Source: Strongylocentrotus purpuratus
Lineage: Eukaryota; Echinodermata; Echinoidea; Camarodonta; Strongylocentrotidae
Reading direction: 5' to 3'
Assembly: GCF_000002235.5 (NCBI RefSeq)
Contig: NW_022145599.1
Coordinates: 21,834,155-21,898,154, forward strand
DNA length: 64,000 nucleotides
Shown here: in pieces, positions 12,040-23,799 of the stretch
Position numbering within the stretch: the stretch's first letter is position 1
Layout: every line of letters begins with the position of its first letter
Notes under the pieces: generated by a model
The model's input: only the letters and a program-made list of their open reading frames with translations
What the model was told of the DNA's origin: nothing
Databases searched by the model: none
Translations under genes and position numbers: made by a program

Positions 12040-13619
12040 CATTTTATAAGAAATGAAAAATTAGGCCAGGGGTAGGCTGGAGATACTTTTTCATGAATTA
12101 ACATACTAAGACAGAATTTTAATTCATTCCAAACTTTTACTTTTAGAAAATATCTCTGTTCCCGGAATCCTGTCCCTGCATTGGAGGATATTACCCCCAC
12201 CATTCTAATTTCCTTTTTTTATCTAATCCCTCGGTCTATTCCTAACCCTAATCCTGTGGTTATGGTGAGATATTCTAAAAGACAAAAAAGACCACCCACC
12301 CCCCCCCCCCTCCCCCCCCAAAAAAAAAAAAACACCCAAAACAAGAATTGCACCCTTTTGTAGCAAATGTCTGCACCCTCATATGCTCCCATTAGGGTGC
12401 GGTTATTGGTACCTTTATTTCTTAGTGTGTGTGGACTGTGGTCAGCAAGACTCAAGGCCAGATTCAGGTAAGCTTACCAATCCCACCACTCTGCGCTGGT
12501 GGACATGGCAGTACAATGGCCAAATATACTTTCCTATACTGTAATATTGTGATAAACGTTGTGTATCACTATTACTATTAACGTTAATACCCAGAAAGGA
12601 TGGTGAATTCGGCTTCAATGCTGCCTTATGATCATTCAGTTCAAAATCAGCCCTAACCGGAAAAAATCATACGAAGTGTGTATTAAAAGTTATTAATTTA
12701 TGATCTCGAGAATGTTCCCATTAGTAATCAAATACTAATATAAAATTAATGGCATACATTGCCTGAAATTGTACATGGGTAGAAAGCCCCCGAGAGAAAG
12801 CCTCGGGATTTTAGCTGACCCGGAAGCTGACACATCTTTACCGTTGTACATGACTAGATGCAGGCAGGGCGACAGAAACGTGACCGTATAGACCATATTG
12901 ACCATATTGACCATATTGACCATATTGACCATACTGGCCATAATTGATGTTGTCGTAAACAAGCATGTCATATGCTGGTATGCGAAGCATATAGGGTCTT
13001 GTTCATGTGTTTTTACATTAGCAAGCTGACGTAAGCGAAAGTTATAGACAACCGGCCTCCCGGCCAATTTTCAATTCCAGAAAGAAAAAAAACGCGTACA
13101 ATAGAATTTTGAAAACGTACCCTTTTTCTTGAAAATTGACTTTTTTAACCCTTAACGAGGCACCGCAAGGACCGCGTCCAATCTAAAAAAAACGTCACTG
13201 TGACGCGTTTTCTATTTAGTCATGCATGCTTACATTATTTGACTGAGACCACTGGGACCTCGGCATATTACCTAGATATCTCATCACCATAGCCATTGTA
13301 AAACTATATATTGATGATACATGTAAAATAAAGATTTAAAAAAAAAAATACTGCATGGAGATTGGTGTTGAAAAAGAAACAAGTACAAGTATATCGCCCG
13401 TAACAAGTTAAGAACATATGCCATTTTATAATTATGTTATGTCACTTATGATGGCATGGCCATTTTGATATGGTTTTTACCATGATAAGTGAAAAAAAAT
13501 TATTCTTTTATTTTATGTAGACAACTATATCAGTTCTCCTTGTAGGGCCTACACGCATTACACATCAGGACTAACTTGATAAGGAGAAGGTTATTGATCT
13601 CGAATGTCGGGTGGCATTG
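12040..13619. other. Intergenic, nothing recognised except a 9-bp tandem repeat
   Basis: Contains poly-C and poly-A stretches near 12297-12332 and a short perfect array of GACCATATT at about 12892-12936 (five units, the last degenerate). No supported gene on either strand. Confidence 0.4.
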
Positions 13620-14060
13620 ATTGTGAGATAGTGCCCCCCCCCCAAGTGCCATTTTCCTTTTTAAGCAGTTCCCTTTCCCTTTCTAATAAGTTCCCTATTT
13701 CACCTCTGATATGTGCCCCCTCCCTTTTTTTTTTTTTACACGTGTCCCCTTTGCATTTCAAATAATTACTCTATCTCCTTCTGATAATTGCCCCTTTTCC
13801 CTTTAAAAAAAATATAAGCCCCTTCCCCTTTAAATGCTCCTTTTCACCTCTGATAAATGCCCTTATTAAAATCAGGCAGGCGCCCCTTTTCCTTCGACAG
13901 ATGCCTCTTTTCCATTCTCATAAGTACCCTTTTTTCATCTCTGGTGAGTGCCCCTTTTCAGGTTCGAGGTATACTTTGACATGTGCTTCGTTTCTTTTCT
14001 AATAAGTTTCCTTTTTCTTTCTGAAAAGTACCCCTCTTCCTTTTTCCATAACTTACGCCC
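13620..14060. repeat. Degenerate pyrimidine-rich tandem repeat
   Basis: Loosely repeated units of about 22 bp of the form CCCCTTTTCC...TCTGATAAGTG run through this stretch with many substitutions and length changes. Low complexity, no coding potential. Confidence 0.45.
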
Positions 14061-14469
14061 CTATTTATAAAGCGAACTAGAGCAAATTATTCATTTATTT
14101 ACCCCAAAGGTAGCTCGCATTTATAATTAGTATAATTATGTTACTTATGAAATATGTTGTCACTCTTCGATGATTGTGTTTGAAACCAATCAGCATTTGT
14201 TGTTGTTTTTTCTCATTACAATTTTTTTTCACACTGCGACGTCACAAATCTTAACATTTTCTTATGTAACATTGTGGGTAATGCCAAGAAGTTGCTGGTA
14301 ACATCTTGGTTATGCGTAATCTATCAAAATATCACATTAAAGATTTAAACATAATATTTTTCAAAACCAGTTTTTGAACATGTATTTGTGTGAACTTGTA
14401 TAATGGTATCTTACTGAAGATGGTCAAAGAAGAAATACATTTAGACAAGGGAGGAGTTGAAAATGGAAA

Positions 14470-14624
14470 AAAGAAAGAAAGAGGCAAGGGACAGAGAAAG
14501 AGAGAGAGAGAGAGAGAGAGGGGGGGCAACGACAAGATAGGGATGGAGAGATAAGAGAGATGAGGGGGCAGAGAGAGAGAGAGAGATCAGGAGGACAGAA
14601 AAGAGTAGGGAGATAGAGAGAAAA

Positions 14625-14676
<52 letters not shown>

Positions 14677-14745
14677 AAGAGTTATGAGGGGAGAGAGAGA
14701 GAGAGAGGGAGAGAGAGAGAGAGAGAGAGGGGGGGGGGTGAGATC
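14470..14745. repeat. (GA)n microsatellite tract
   Basis: Purine-only strand of GA dinucleotides interrupted by GGGG and GAAAG blocks. Apparent reading frames here are serine/leucine low-complexity artefacts. Confidence 0.9.
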
Positions 14746-14994
14746 GAGAATGAGATGGAAGTCTTTTGGAAACGGTATGAGAATTGAAACAAGTTATTCA
14801 TAATTGATACCATTTGAACACAACGCAAGATTCCGAGCACTTAGTTCCAAGAAGATATTAAACAAAAATTGCAGCTGAATATGAGAGCAGAAATCAAGGC
14901 AGCGAGCGTGAACATTCACACATGTACACACAACGCCTATCGACAAAACAATTTCAGTACTTTGTCATTATCAGTACACACAGCGTTTTAAATA

Positions 14995-15044
14995 CAGTCT
15001 AGACTCTTCGCGAGCGGTTTCATCGGAATTAATCGAGAAATTCT
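14995..15044. repeat. Right arm of the widely spaced inverted repeat
   Basis: Reads CAGTCTAGACTCTTCGCGAG then CGGTTTCATCGGAATTAATC, the inverse of 10340-10394. The right arm lacks about 6 bp present in the left arm. DNA just outside (15060-15240) is CpG-rich compared with the rest of the region. Confidence 0.6.
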
Positions 15045-16227
15045 ACTCGCAAGCGTGTGAATAAAAAATACGCCAGCGGGGCGTACTCCGTGCCGCTTCC
15101 CGCGACCCAGGCTATCATGCTTGAATGGATAGGGTGATAATAATATCGGCACGCGCGAATGTTGATAGGCTGAGCATGAATGGAGAGCTATGTGAACTGC
15201 TTGCCGAATCTCGTGGCGACGGGATCGGGGTAATCCCCCTATATGCCTCCGTTTAGTTTAGGTGGATGGGAAAGTGGGCGTGGTTCATTACTGGTAGCCG
15301 TGGGCAAAGCTAGCTTGGTAGAAGGCCTAACGTGCATCTTCTTCTTCATGCCTACTAACACTTCTTGTTTCATCCGCACATTGCATAATTGGAACTCTCT
15401 GTTTATAAGGTTATTTTCATGCTAATCCATCCCTCTGTAAACTAAGAAAAAGAAAAGAAAAGAAAAGAAAAGTGATTTAGAAAGATTTTTTTTTCCCCGA
15501 ACAACTCTCCTGTATACTATTATTTGGCCTATATCATTCCAAACGACCAAATTCATCTTCTATCAATAAGTACTATAAACTTTGTAATTCATATCATTGC
15601 ACTGGCTACTTGACGCAAATGATATAATGATAATATAATTAGAGAACTTTAAATCAGTTATAAGCAAACCTAAGATACCCAAACAGAAAGATTTGATTAG
15701 CAGTTGTATACCGAATTTACCCAAAAGAATGCAAAGCAAAGCACACGAGGGAGGGAATCTTAAAGCAAAGTCGAGGTTTATCGTCAGAGATTTTTTGAGT
15801 GAATTAGAAAAACTGTGATAACCTTTCACAACCACACCAAGCTAAAGTTCTCCTTCTAGAGATTTACTATAATACTAGTTATCAATGATGATCAATTCCC
15901 TTGCAGATTTTACACAAAGACAACATTTTTTCCAGGATTGAAATTCACTGTGTCTCAGGCGAGCGGAGAGTACATTCGTGAACATGTTTATGGTTGTATC
16001 ATTATCTTTATGAATGTATGAAAGTGGACTATAAAATAATTGTACTTCACTCTTCTGACTGCAACTGACACAATGCTCTCTTTCATTATTATGTTGACAC
16101 TTCTGTATCGTATCTCGAAAATTAAAGTGTGAAATACGATTTTATCGACAAACATTCGGTCTCCATTTGGGTTGTCAACAATATCTTGTATAGCGCCATC
16201 TGTGCCAATATACACTTCATTCACTCT
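15045..16227. other. Intergenic, nothing recognised
   Basis: A CpG-rich patch (about 15060-15240), an (AAAAG)n run near 15446-15471 and AT-rich DNA. No supported gene or repeat family. Confidence 0.35.
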
Positions 16228-16412
16228 GGGCGTTGTGGCGTGCGCCTGTAATCCAGCTAAAAAGTGGAAGTTACAAACTGATTCAGCCGAGGACGCAGGT
16301 TCGAAACTGAGTCACGTCTTTCGGATGGTGACGTTTAAAGGTCGGTCCCAGACGTAAATAATCATATCTGATTGATACACGTCTGTAAAAACCCAATACA
16401 CACACACACACA
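16228..16412 (+). mobile_element. SINE with a 7SL-RNA-like head and a B box
   Basis: It begins GGGCGTTGTGGCGTGCGCCT then GTAATCCAGCTA, which closely follows the 5' end of 7SL RNA (GGTGGCGCGTGCCTGTAGTC). About 70 bp on there is a pol III B box GGTTCGAAAC (16298-16307), then a unique body and a (CA)n tail at 16398-16417. An unrelated tRNA-like A box could give the same look, so the 7SL origin is inference. Confidence 0.55.
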
Positions 16413-16654
16413 CACACTCTGGTAGAATTCGAACTGATGTAATTTTTTGTTTCGATATTGTTTTGATATTTATCGTTTGATTTTCACTATATTATCATAA
16501 CCTTATTATAACCTACCATTACCCTTCCACCAACTTTCCCCTAATTACTGAGAACGACAAATCTACACCCTTGAACGAGCTTAGTATACACTTTTCACTG
16601 AGGTATACCCCTAGATCATATAGGTTATTATTTGTAAACGTATAGGTGGTGCAT

Positions 16655-17000
16655 CGAACCTCCTCCTCCTTCTTCTTCTTCTTCTTCTTCTCCTTCTTTT
16701 TCTTCTTTTTCTTCTTCTCCTCCTTCTTCTTCTTCTTCTTCTTTTTATCTCTCCCTTCTTTACCCTTCCTAATTTTTGTTCTTTTTCTCATTCTTTTTCT
16801 TGTTGTTGTTGTTGTTGTTCTTCTTCTTCTTCTCTCTCCCTTCATTACCGTTCTTAATTCTTGTTTGTCTATTAGTTTTATATATTGTTTTCATGCGTAT
16901 ACCACCGAAAACACCTATAGATAGAGAGAGAGAGAGAAAGGGGAGAAAGAGAGAGAGAGAAAGGAGAGAGAGAGAGAGAGAGAGAGAGAGTGTGTGTGTG
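16655..17000. repeat. (CTT)n / (TTG)n and (GA)n microsatellites
   Basis: A pyrimidine tract of CTT units (16655-16850, with a GTT block near 16800) and a GA tract ending in GT units (16920-17001). The long reading frames here are artefacts. Confidence 0.9.
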
Positions 17001-17109
17001 TTTTAAGGGGTGGAGCGGAAAAAGCGACATCAAACTGGTCTTGTACATCCATGATAAATCTCATCCATGCCCAATGTGTGTGGGAATGTGCATGCGTGTG
17101 TGGGCTCGC

Positions 17110-17830
17110 AACATTGGAGAAGCGGTACGTTTAATTGATGATAATTATGTTTTTTAGGGGGATTCAGATGATAAAGCTTGACGCTATTTGATTGCGGTTG
17201 ACTTTGAAAAAGCATTCGATTCCGCATCGCATACTTTCCTCTTTACATATAGTCTTAGAAATGTTTCGGTTCTGTCCCTACACTTGTTGGTGGATGAAAA
17301 CTATTTATAGTAATAGAAGTAGTTGTGTTATGAATGGGGTTTTTGCTACTGGTTATTTTGAGATTAAGCGAGGAATCAGGCAAGGAGATCCACTCTCGCC
17401 CTATTTATTATTCTCGCTATTGAAATATTGGCAGCAGTAGCGAGGAATGATATAAAAGGCGTTAATATTCATATTCATATTCATATTTATTTCATTTCAA
17501 ACAGAAAGGTAAACAAAGATGTTACATTTTATATCATACATAATTCATTTTTTCAAGAAACTATACAAATAAACTTTGCACATTATAAAATAATTACAAG
17601 AAATTCTTAATTGCTGGGGAAATGGGGGGGGGGGGGGGGGGTCCACTCAAAAGCAGTGCTTGTAGTTTGTGGATCCCCCAGAAATATTGGAGGAATTGAA
17701 ACCAAACAAGTTTTTTATGCAAATGATGTGACAATATTTGTTGGGAATAAAGAATATGTAGAAAGGTTACAGGAGATTATCATGTTATTTGTTTGGCTGA
17801 CATCTCCTACACTTACCAACACGATCGAAA
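17110..17830 (+). mobile_element. L1/Tx1-like LINE reverse-transcriptase fragment
   Basis: Plus-strand pieces show the RT core of an L1/Tx1-type retrotransposon. VDFEKAFDSASH is motif A. SSCVMNGVFATGYFEIKRGI runs into RQGDPLSPYL, motif B. YANDVTIFVGNKEYVE is motif C, with the catalytic pair changed from DD to ND. Frames shift between the motifs, and the gene is interrupted by a nested insertion at 17470-17682. Endonuclease and 3' end are missing, so this is a dead internal fragment. Clade assignment rests on the motif spacing and the RGIRQGDPLSPYL wording. Confidence 0.8.
17470..17682 (-). mobile_element. Retroposon 3' end nested in the LINE, flanked by AATATT
   Basis: AATATT occurs at 17464-17469 and again at 17683-17688, and removing the interval rejoins the host LINE reading (KGVN / NIGGIETK). 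The insert starts with (TATTCA)n, which is an (ATGAAT)n tail on the minus strand, and ends in a poly-G run at about 17626-17641. It is a 5'-truncated LINE or SINE tail. Confidence 0.7.
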
Positions 17831-18471
17831 AATCACCTCAAGGGCGATTTAGAGACCCAGTTGTACATCCCATTAAAATCTTGTTCGGATTCGTAATACG
17901 TCATTGCCATGTTCTCACATTGCATTATACATGCAAGGCTATTGAAATTGCCTGAGGTTGATTTTTCGAAAGAAGTTTGTGATCGTGTTAACCGAATACC
18001 TAAATATGAAAGAAAAATATTATTGTTATCATCAATATATGTACATTAAAAAATTGTACAAATTGAGAAAAAGTTGATTATATTAAGAGTGGAGGAGCCA
18101 GCAAAGGTATAACAAAATTGTCGAGGGCTAGCTACTTGCTTAATTTTGAATATATATCATTTTAAAACTTTAAATTGGGAAAAGGAGAGAACGAGATTAA
18201 ATTATTATGAACATTTACAGCGCCGTATATCCTCTTGAAGAGGCGCTTTAAGATATATCAAATCATGATGATTATTGTTATCATTATAATAATTTAATAT
18301 TCTGATGAAATGAAGAAGTATGGGGGAGCTTTGATATCAAACATCATTTGGCCAACTTGGTTCAAAACCCCGTCTTATAAACAGTTGCGATTTAATAATT
18401 ACAATTAATTAGCAATTGATATCAATCGCAACTATGTACATCAGAGATAGGGTACCGCAAACTTGTGATTG
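17831..18471. other. Intergenic, nothing recognised
   Basis: AT-rich DNA with a possible retroposon tail near 18220-18300 (GCGCTTTAAGATATATCAAA followed by ATT-rich sequence). No gene supported. Confidence 0.3.
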
Positions 18472-18479
18472 ATTGGAGG

Positions 18480-18574
18480 CAGGCGCGTACGCAGGATTTT
18501 TTCAAGGGGGGGGGTTTTAACATTTATAAATCGGGCCAAAAATTTCGCAACGACTCAGCCAGCCGCTGAATAAG

Positions 18575-18624
<50 letters not shown>

Positions 18625-18903
18625 AAGAGGACACTTTTTTCTTTTTTTTTTGGTCTCGAAATTTGAAAATTTGACATTTTGCTCCGTTGGGGGGGGGGGG
18701 GGGGTAAGGTCAGCTCTTTTAGGTCAACCATGGGACTATTTTTTTTTTTTATTTATTTTTTTTTATAAAAAAAAATTTTAAAAAAAATCCAAAGGGGGGG
18801 GGGGGGGGTTTTACAGAAATTTAGGGGGGTTTACACACAAAAAATTACCAAAGGGGGGGGGGGGGGTTTAACCCCCCAAACACCCCCCCTGTGTACGCGC
18901 CTG
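18480..18903 (+). mobile_element. Poly-G-rich hAT-like element, copy 1
   Basis: Inverted ends CAGGCGCGTACGCAGGATTT and CCTGTGTACGCGCCTG are flanked by the perfect 8-bp duplication ATTGGAGG (18472-18479 and 18904-18911). The inside has unique islands (CAACGACTCAGCCAGCCGCT, TCTCGAAATTTGAAAATTTG) separated by very long G runs. Two further copies lie at 48070-48413 and 60735-61243 in the opposite orientation. No transposase; 8-bp duplication points to hAT. Confidence 0.85.
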
Positions 18904-19224
18904 ATTGGAGGACTTCTGATTGATTGGGATCAATCTCAACTCTTTATACGACGGAGCCCAGGTTGGACAGATTACGACTCAAGTTGCGTTGTTGGGCAAT
19001 CACACAACAAAATAATGGCTGTCAAGGTATGGCCAACTGAAACCGACTACTATACAGTAGGATCTGTTCGGGCTTCTTGATAATGATACTTATTTTTGTT
19101 GAATTCGGATAGGTCTATTTTCCAATACTTTCCACCTTTTTTGATTTCGTAGAACTTTCTTTCTATGATACAAAATGCATATTCATGACCCTAGAATAGT
19201 TGAAATATTTCGTTTGGAGTTAGT

Positions 19225-19926
19225 GAGCGGTCCCTTCCTGTATCTCACCCCCTCCCATGATCGCACTATATCCAGTCGTCACTCCATGACGTTTCTGCTC
19301 TATTTTGTTGCAGCGCCATCACGTGTTTCCATTCAATTAAGGATTATGTCGCAAGTTGCATTTTTTTTATTCTCTCTCTCTCTCCCTCCTCCCCTCTTTC
19401 CGTTCTTTAGGATATAAATTTAATTAGTTGGAACTAGACTCGACTAGCATTTGTGCTCACTTCTAGTTTACGTGTATATCTTGTACATTAAATAGTGTGC
19501 AGATATATGTCTAAATATCGTTTTAAAGCCATTACTGTTCCATCAACATTACTCTTCTAATATGTACACATGTATTGTATTGCATTAATTAAACTTCATT
19601 GAAATCAATAATCTGTTTATCTACGTAAAAAGGGGGCACTTTTGGTTTGGTGGTACTTGAAAAAGAGGGGGGCACTGTGCCCCCTGCCCCTCGAGAGCAC
19701 CGCCTCTTACTTTCGGTCTCCCATCGGTTTGCAGTCGGTACACTATCAGTTCAGCCTTCTTTTGGGGTAATGTGCCCTTGGCACACATACTAATGCCCAA
19801 AAGAAACATGAACAAAACGGTTTTTTGTTTGGGGGGGAGGGTAAAAAGGTCGATACCTCTTGGAGAGGACTTTTCTGGTATAAATTAAGAGTTCCTGACC
19901 TCCGAGGGCCTATAGTTTCACACCTG
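19225..19926. repeat. Left edge of duplicated unit A (copy of 31298-31986)
   Basis: Shares GAGCGGTCCC, CACCCCCTCCCATG, TTGTTGCAGCGCCA, CGTGTTTCCATTCAATTAA and TTCGAGGGCC-type blocks in the same order with 31298-31986. A middle block differs between the two (poly-G and GGGGCACT words here). This suggests the segmental duplication begins at about 19.2 kb in A and 31.3 kb in B. Confidence 0.6.
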
Positions 19927-20850
19927 TATCATAATTAAAGCACAGTAGCGGGATGAGAGGTTGTCTAAATGTATTCTAAGATCTCCTGTCATAACAAGAG
20001 GAGATAATTTATACAATTTCTCATCCAACTGATCTGAGAATTCATTAATGAACAATGAAAAAGATTGAACCTGGTGGTTTATAAATGAACAATATTTCAA
20101 GAGTTGTCCTGCCATTAAAGACCACGGCTGACATAGCTTCAAAACTTGTATAGTTAACATATTGGTTAATATGTATAGAGAGATTGTCCCTATACAGGAG
20201 CCCGACACCACCTCCACGCCTGGGGGCTCTGGGGTGGTGCAGAAATGCAAAGTCAAGAGGAATGGGGTCAGCGATGACTGCATCATCAAATTTTATTCTA
20301 AACAAAGTCATAAACGAGTGTGGATTTATTTCGAAGGGATCGTGCATTGATACTACATAATTTAAGATGGTCCTCGAATCTGTCATGGCCACCCCTTTTC
20401 CCCCTGATGTGTCCTCAGCCCTCGCCAGAAACCTAAGGACAAAATCCTCCCCCAGGCCAAGGTGTTGTCCTCACGCCATTTGTTCAGATATACATGTACT
20501 TCCGGAATTGAATGAGTGTAGAAATTCACTAGAATAAGTATACTGAATACTATGAATATCCAAAATCGAGACGCAGTCATCACTAGAAGGGCCTGGATTA
20601 GGATAAATATCCCCATAACTTAGTAGTTTGACACATAATTGTGATAGTACAGTATTGGACTTCCAATGTACTTTCCTTTTGATTGTACAGAGACATTAAA
20701 CTGCTGAGAGCTCTCATAAAACAATAAATATGTGGTAGCTGAGTGCTTCTACATAAGAGAAGCACAACCATTACAATAGAACACAATTTTAATGGTATCA
20801 TTGTGTCTGTGAGAGAGATCAGACTATATGCCAAATACATTTACAGTATG
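19918..20850 (-). mobile_element. 5' part of a CR1/L2-like LINE (endonuclease region), with 2A-like motif
   Basis: On the minus strand, pieces read LDFAFLHHPRAPRRGGGVGL and LYRDNLSIH, then FEAMSAVVF, then VMTGDLRIHLDNLS. These fit an APE-type endonuclease of a CR1/L2-like LINE (GDLNIHLD is the usual wording of the last block). Upstream at about 20590-20640 the minus strand reads LLSYGDIYPNPGPSS, close to the 2A ribosome-skipping motif D(V/I)ExNPGP found at the N-terminus of some sea urchin LINE proteins, but with Tyr at the Glu position. Several frame changes are visible and the RT part is absent. Confidence 0.7.
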
Positions 20851-21605
20851 GTCTACGTATAGGCAAAACAGAAATGGCTGTACCTGCATACAGTATGGCA
20901 AAAACTGAGAATAAATCTAACTCTAAATACACTAGAAATACAGTGTAAAATTTCAAAAACTGTACCACAGGTGCCTGAAGACAGACATTCATAGATATAA
21001 TACCATTCAAAATCAAAGAAATATTTATATAATAATATTATATAATAGCAAAAATTAACCTGAAATCAAGAGCTCTGCACGCGGGCAGCAGCAAGGTGCG
21101 CGCAACCAAAACATAAATTTACGACGAATCAATTAGTATATTCATTTTAAATCTAAGATTAATGATTCCTTATAAAAATTATGTTGATAAACATGAATTT
21201 CATAACCGAAACTACTACAAAATGTGGATTAACCCTTTTCGAATTTTACATTACTTAAGTATAGCAAAGGCATGTGGTTTTTGAGGCGAATTAAATATAC
21301 CTCTTATAAATCAATTCAACCAAGTAATGTGCATGCGTTACAAGGAAAGGAAATTATACTCTTGTCCATAAAGTTGGAATTTTCTTACCTTCTTTCATAT
21401 TATAATTTTGACGAGATGGTTTTAGAGATAGAATAAAGTTCAAAACTTCCAAGAACTTTATTGATCAATCTATGTGGCTCTTTAGATCGCTAATTTAACT
21501 TCTATGAAGATATGGTTTTGATCTATCAAGGAAAAAAAATTACAATCATTTCATGAATAGAAGCTAAAAAATTGCTAACACTTTCTGGGCAAAATGTAAA
21601 TAAAG

Positions 21606-22704
21606 AAAAATAATGATCTCACGAAAATATCTTCTAAATTCACGATTATGCCTACGCGTGCCATATGTTTTCGAATTTAGCATGAAAATTCTTACCTTGA
21701 CTAGGGTAGTCCAATTTAATTAAATATAATTCAATGAAATCCTATCACATGCAATTTCATTCTCGTGGGAGCTACAAAATATTCAACATAGTACATACTT
21801 TATTATTTCAGGTATTTAAATAATAAGAATAATATATATTTGCCATGGAAAAACAAAACTCATTTTGATCGGAGGCAATTTAAGTGATTAAAAAGATAAT
21901 AGTTATATTATAAAGATTTCTTTATGATTTTTGTATAAGGGCTTTCTTTTAAAGATAAATGTAATCATGGTAGAAACAACCATAAGATGATTTACAGATG
22001 AAGACGCTCTCCCAGTAAAAAATCTTTTCAAATATCAGTTTCCATTCCGTAAAATGATACCATAAAGGCATATAAAAAGCACTTGATTGACACACAAGAT
22101 TGAAAGCATTAACTTTTGTTTAAATTATTTAAAAAACCTTGTTTTGACACGATGTATTCATGAATGCTGAAAAGAAAACCAAAACGCCATATATAAACAC
22201 TTTATCGACACGCAAGATTAAACAATAGATTTGGATTAAATTACTTCAACCCTTGTTTATAGCATATTTACATTACTCTCGGTTAAAAATCTTGTTTTAG
22301 TTTCCATTTATTAAAGATAAAGTTGAGTTCTGGTCACGCGAACAATTATAGATATTTGTTGTTGGTGAGAGGACAGTAATGCAGTACAACCGGGGAATAT
22401 TGTAAGCTTTTTAAATCCTAAAACTTATAAGAAATCGAATAATCTTAAATGGAAGCCATGTGCACTGCTCACATAATTGGGTATGGGGAACTACTCATAC
22501 ATGTGGCATGAAATTTTGGTCCAATTCTTTTAGCTATTTCTTATCGTATTTCGAATATGGCTTTTTAGCTATAAACATACCAATACATTGGATCATTTAG
22601 CCAGTAAAAATTCATTCAATTGATTGCACTAGTTTTCAGTTTCGATTTCTTAACAAAGAAACAATCATAAAAATATTGTCATAGCACTCCACAACTATTT
22701 ACAA
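21606..22704 (+). repeat. 1.1-kb tandem duplication, first copy
   Basis: From TAATGATCTCACGAAAATAT to CACTCCACAACTATTTACAA the sequence is repeated head-to-tail 1099 bp downstream with only a few substitutions and small indels. No coding capacity; the matching single-copy region lies at about 47.6-49.45 kb in unit C. Confidence 0.9.
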
Positions 22705-23799
22705 AAAAATAATGATCTCACGAAAATATCTTCTAAATTCACGATTATGCCTACGCGTGGCATATGTTTTCGAATTTAGCATGAAAATTCTTACCTTGAC
22801 TAGGGTAGTCCAATTTAATTAAATATAATTCAATGAAATCCTATCACATGCAATTTCATTCTCGTGGGAGCTACAAAATATTCAACATAGTACATACTTT
22901 ATTATTTCAGGTATTTAAATAATAAGAATAATATATATTTGCCATGGAAAAACAAAACTCATTTTGATCGGAGGCAATTTAAGTGATTAAAAAGATAATA
23001 GTTATATTATAAAGATTTCTTTATGATTTTTGTATAAGGGCTTTCTTTTAAAGATAAATGTAATCATGGTAGAAACAACCATAAGATGATTTACAGATGA
23101 AGCCGCTCTCCCAGTAAAAACTCTTTTCAAATATCAGTTTCCATTCCGTAAAATGATACCATAAAGGCATATAAAAAGCACTTGATTGACACACAAGATT
23201 GAAAGCATTAACTTTTGTTTAAATTATTTCAAAAACCTTGTTTTGACACGATGTATTCATGAATGCTGAAAAGAAAACCAAAACGCCATATATAAACACT
23301 TTATCGACACGCAAGATTAAACAATAGATTTGGATCAAATTACTTCAACCCTTGTTTAAAGCATATTTACATTACTCTCGGTTAAAAATTTTTAGTTTCC
23401 ATTTATTAAAGATAAAGTTGAGTTTGGTCACGCGAACAATTATAGATATTTGTTGTTGGTGAGAGGACAGTAATGCAGTACAACCGGGGAATGTTGTAAG
23501 CTTTTTAAATCCTAAAATGTATAAGAAATCGAATAATCTTGAATGGAAGCCATGTGCACTGCTCACATAATTGGGTATGGGGAACTACTCATACATGTGG
23601 CATGAAATTTTGGTCCAATTCTTTTAGCTATTTCTTATTGTATTTCGAATATGGCTTTTTAGCTATAAACATACCAATACATTGGATCATTTAGCCAGTA
23701 AAAATTCATTCAATTGATTGCACTAGTTTTCAGTTTCGATTTCTTAACAAAGAAACAATCATAAAAATATCGTCATAGCACTCCACAACTATTTACAAA
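22705..23799 (+). repeat. 1.1-kb tandem duplication, second copy
   Basis: Near-identical to 21606-22704 (for example GAAGCCGCTC here versus GAAGACGCTC there). The very low divergence makes it far younger than the A/B/C duplications. Confidence 0.9.

Noticed and set aside
14332-14535. Leu/Ser- and Lys/Glu-rich frames in GA/CT tracts (also 16519-17006, 30527-30898, 50647-51018)
   Set aside because: Microsatellite translation artefacts.
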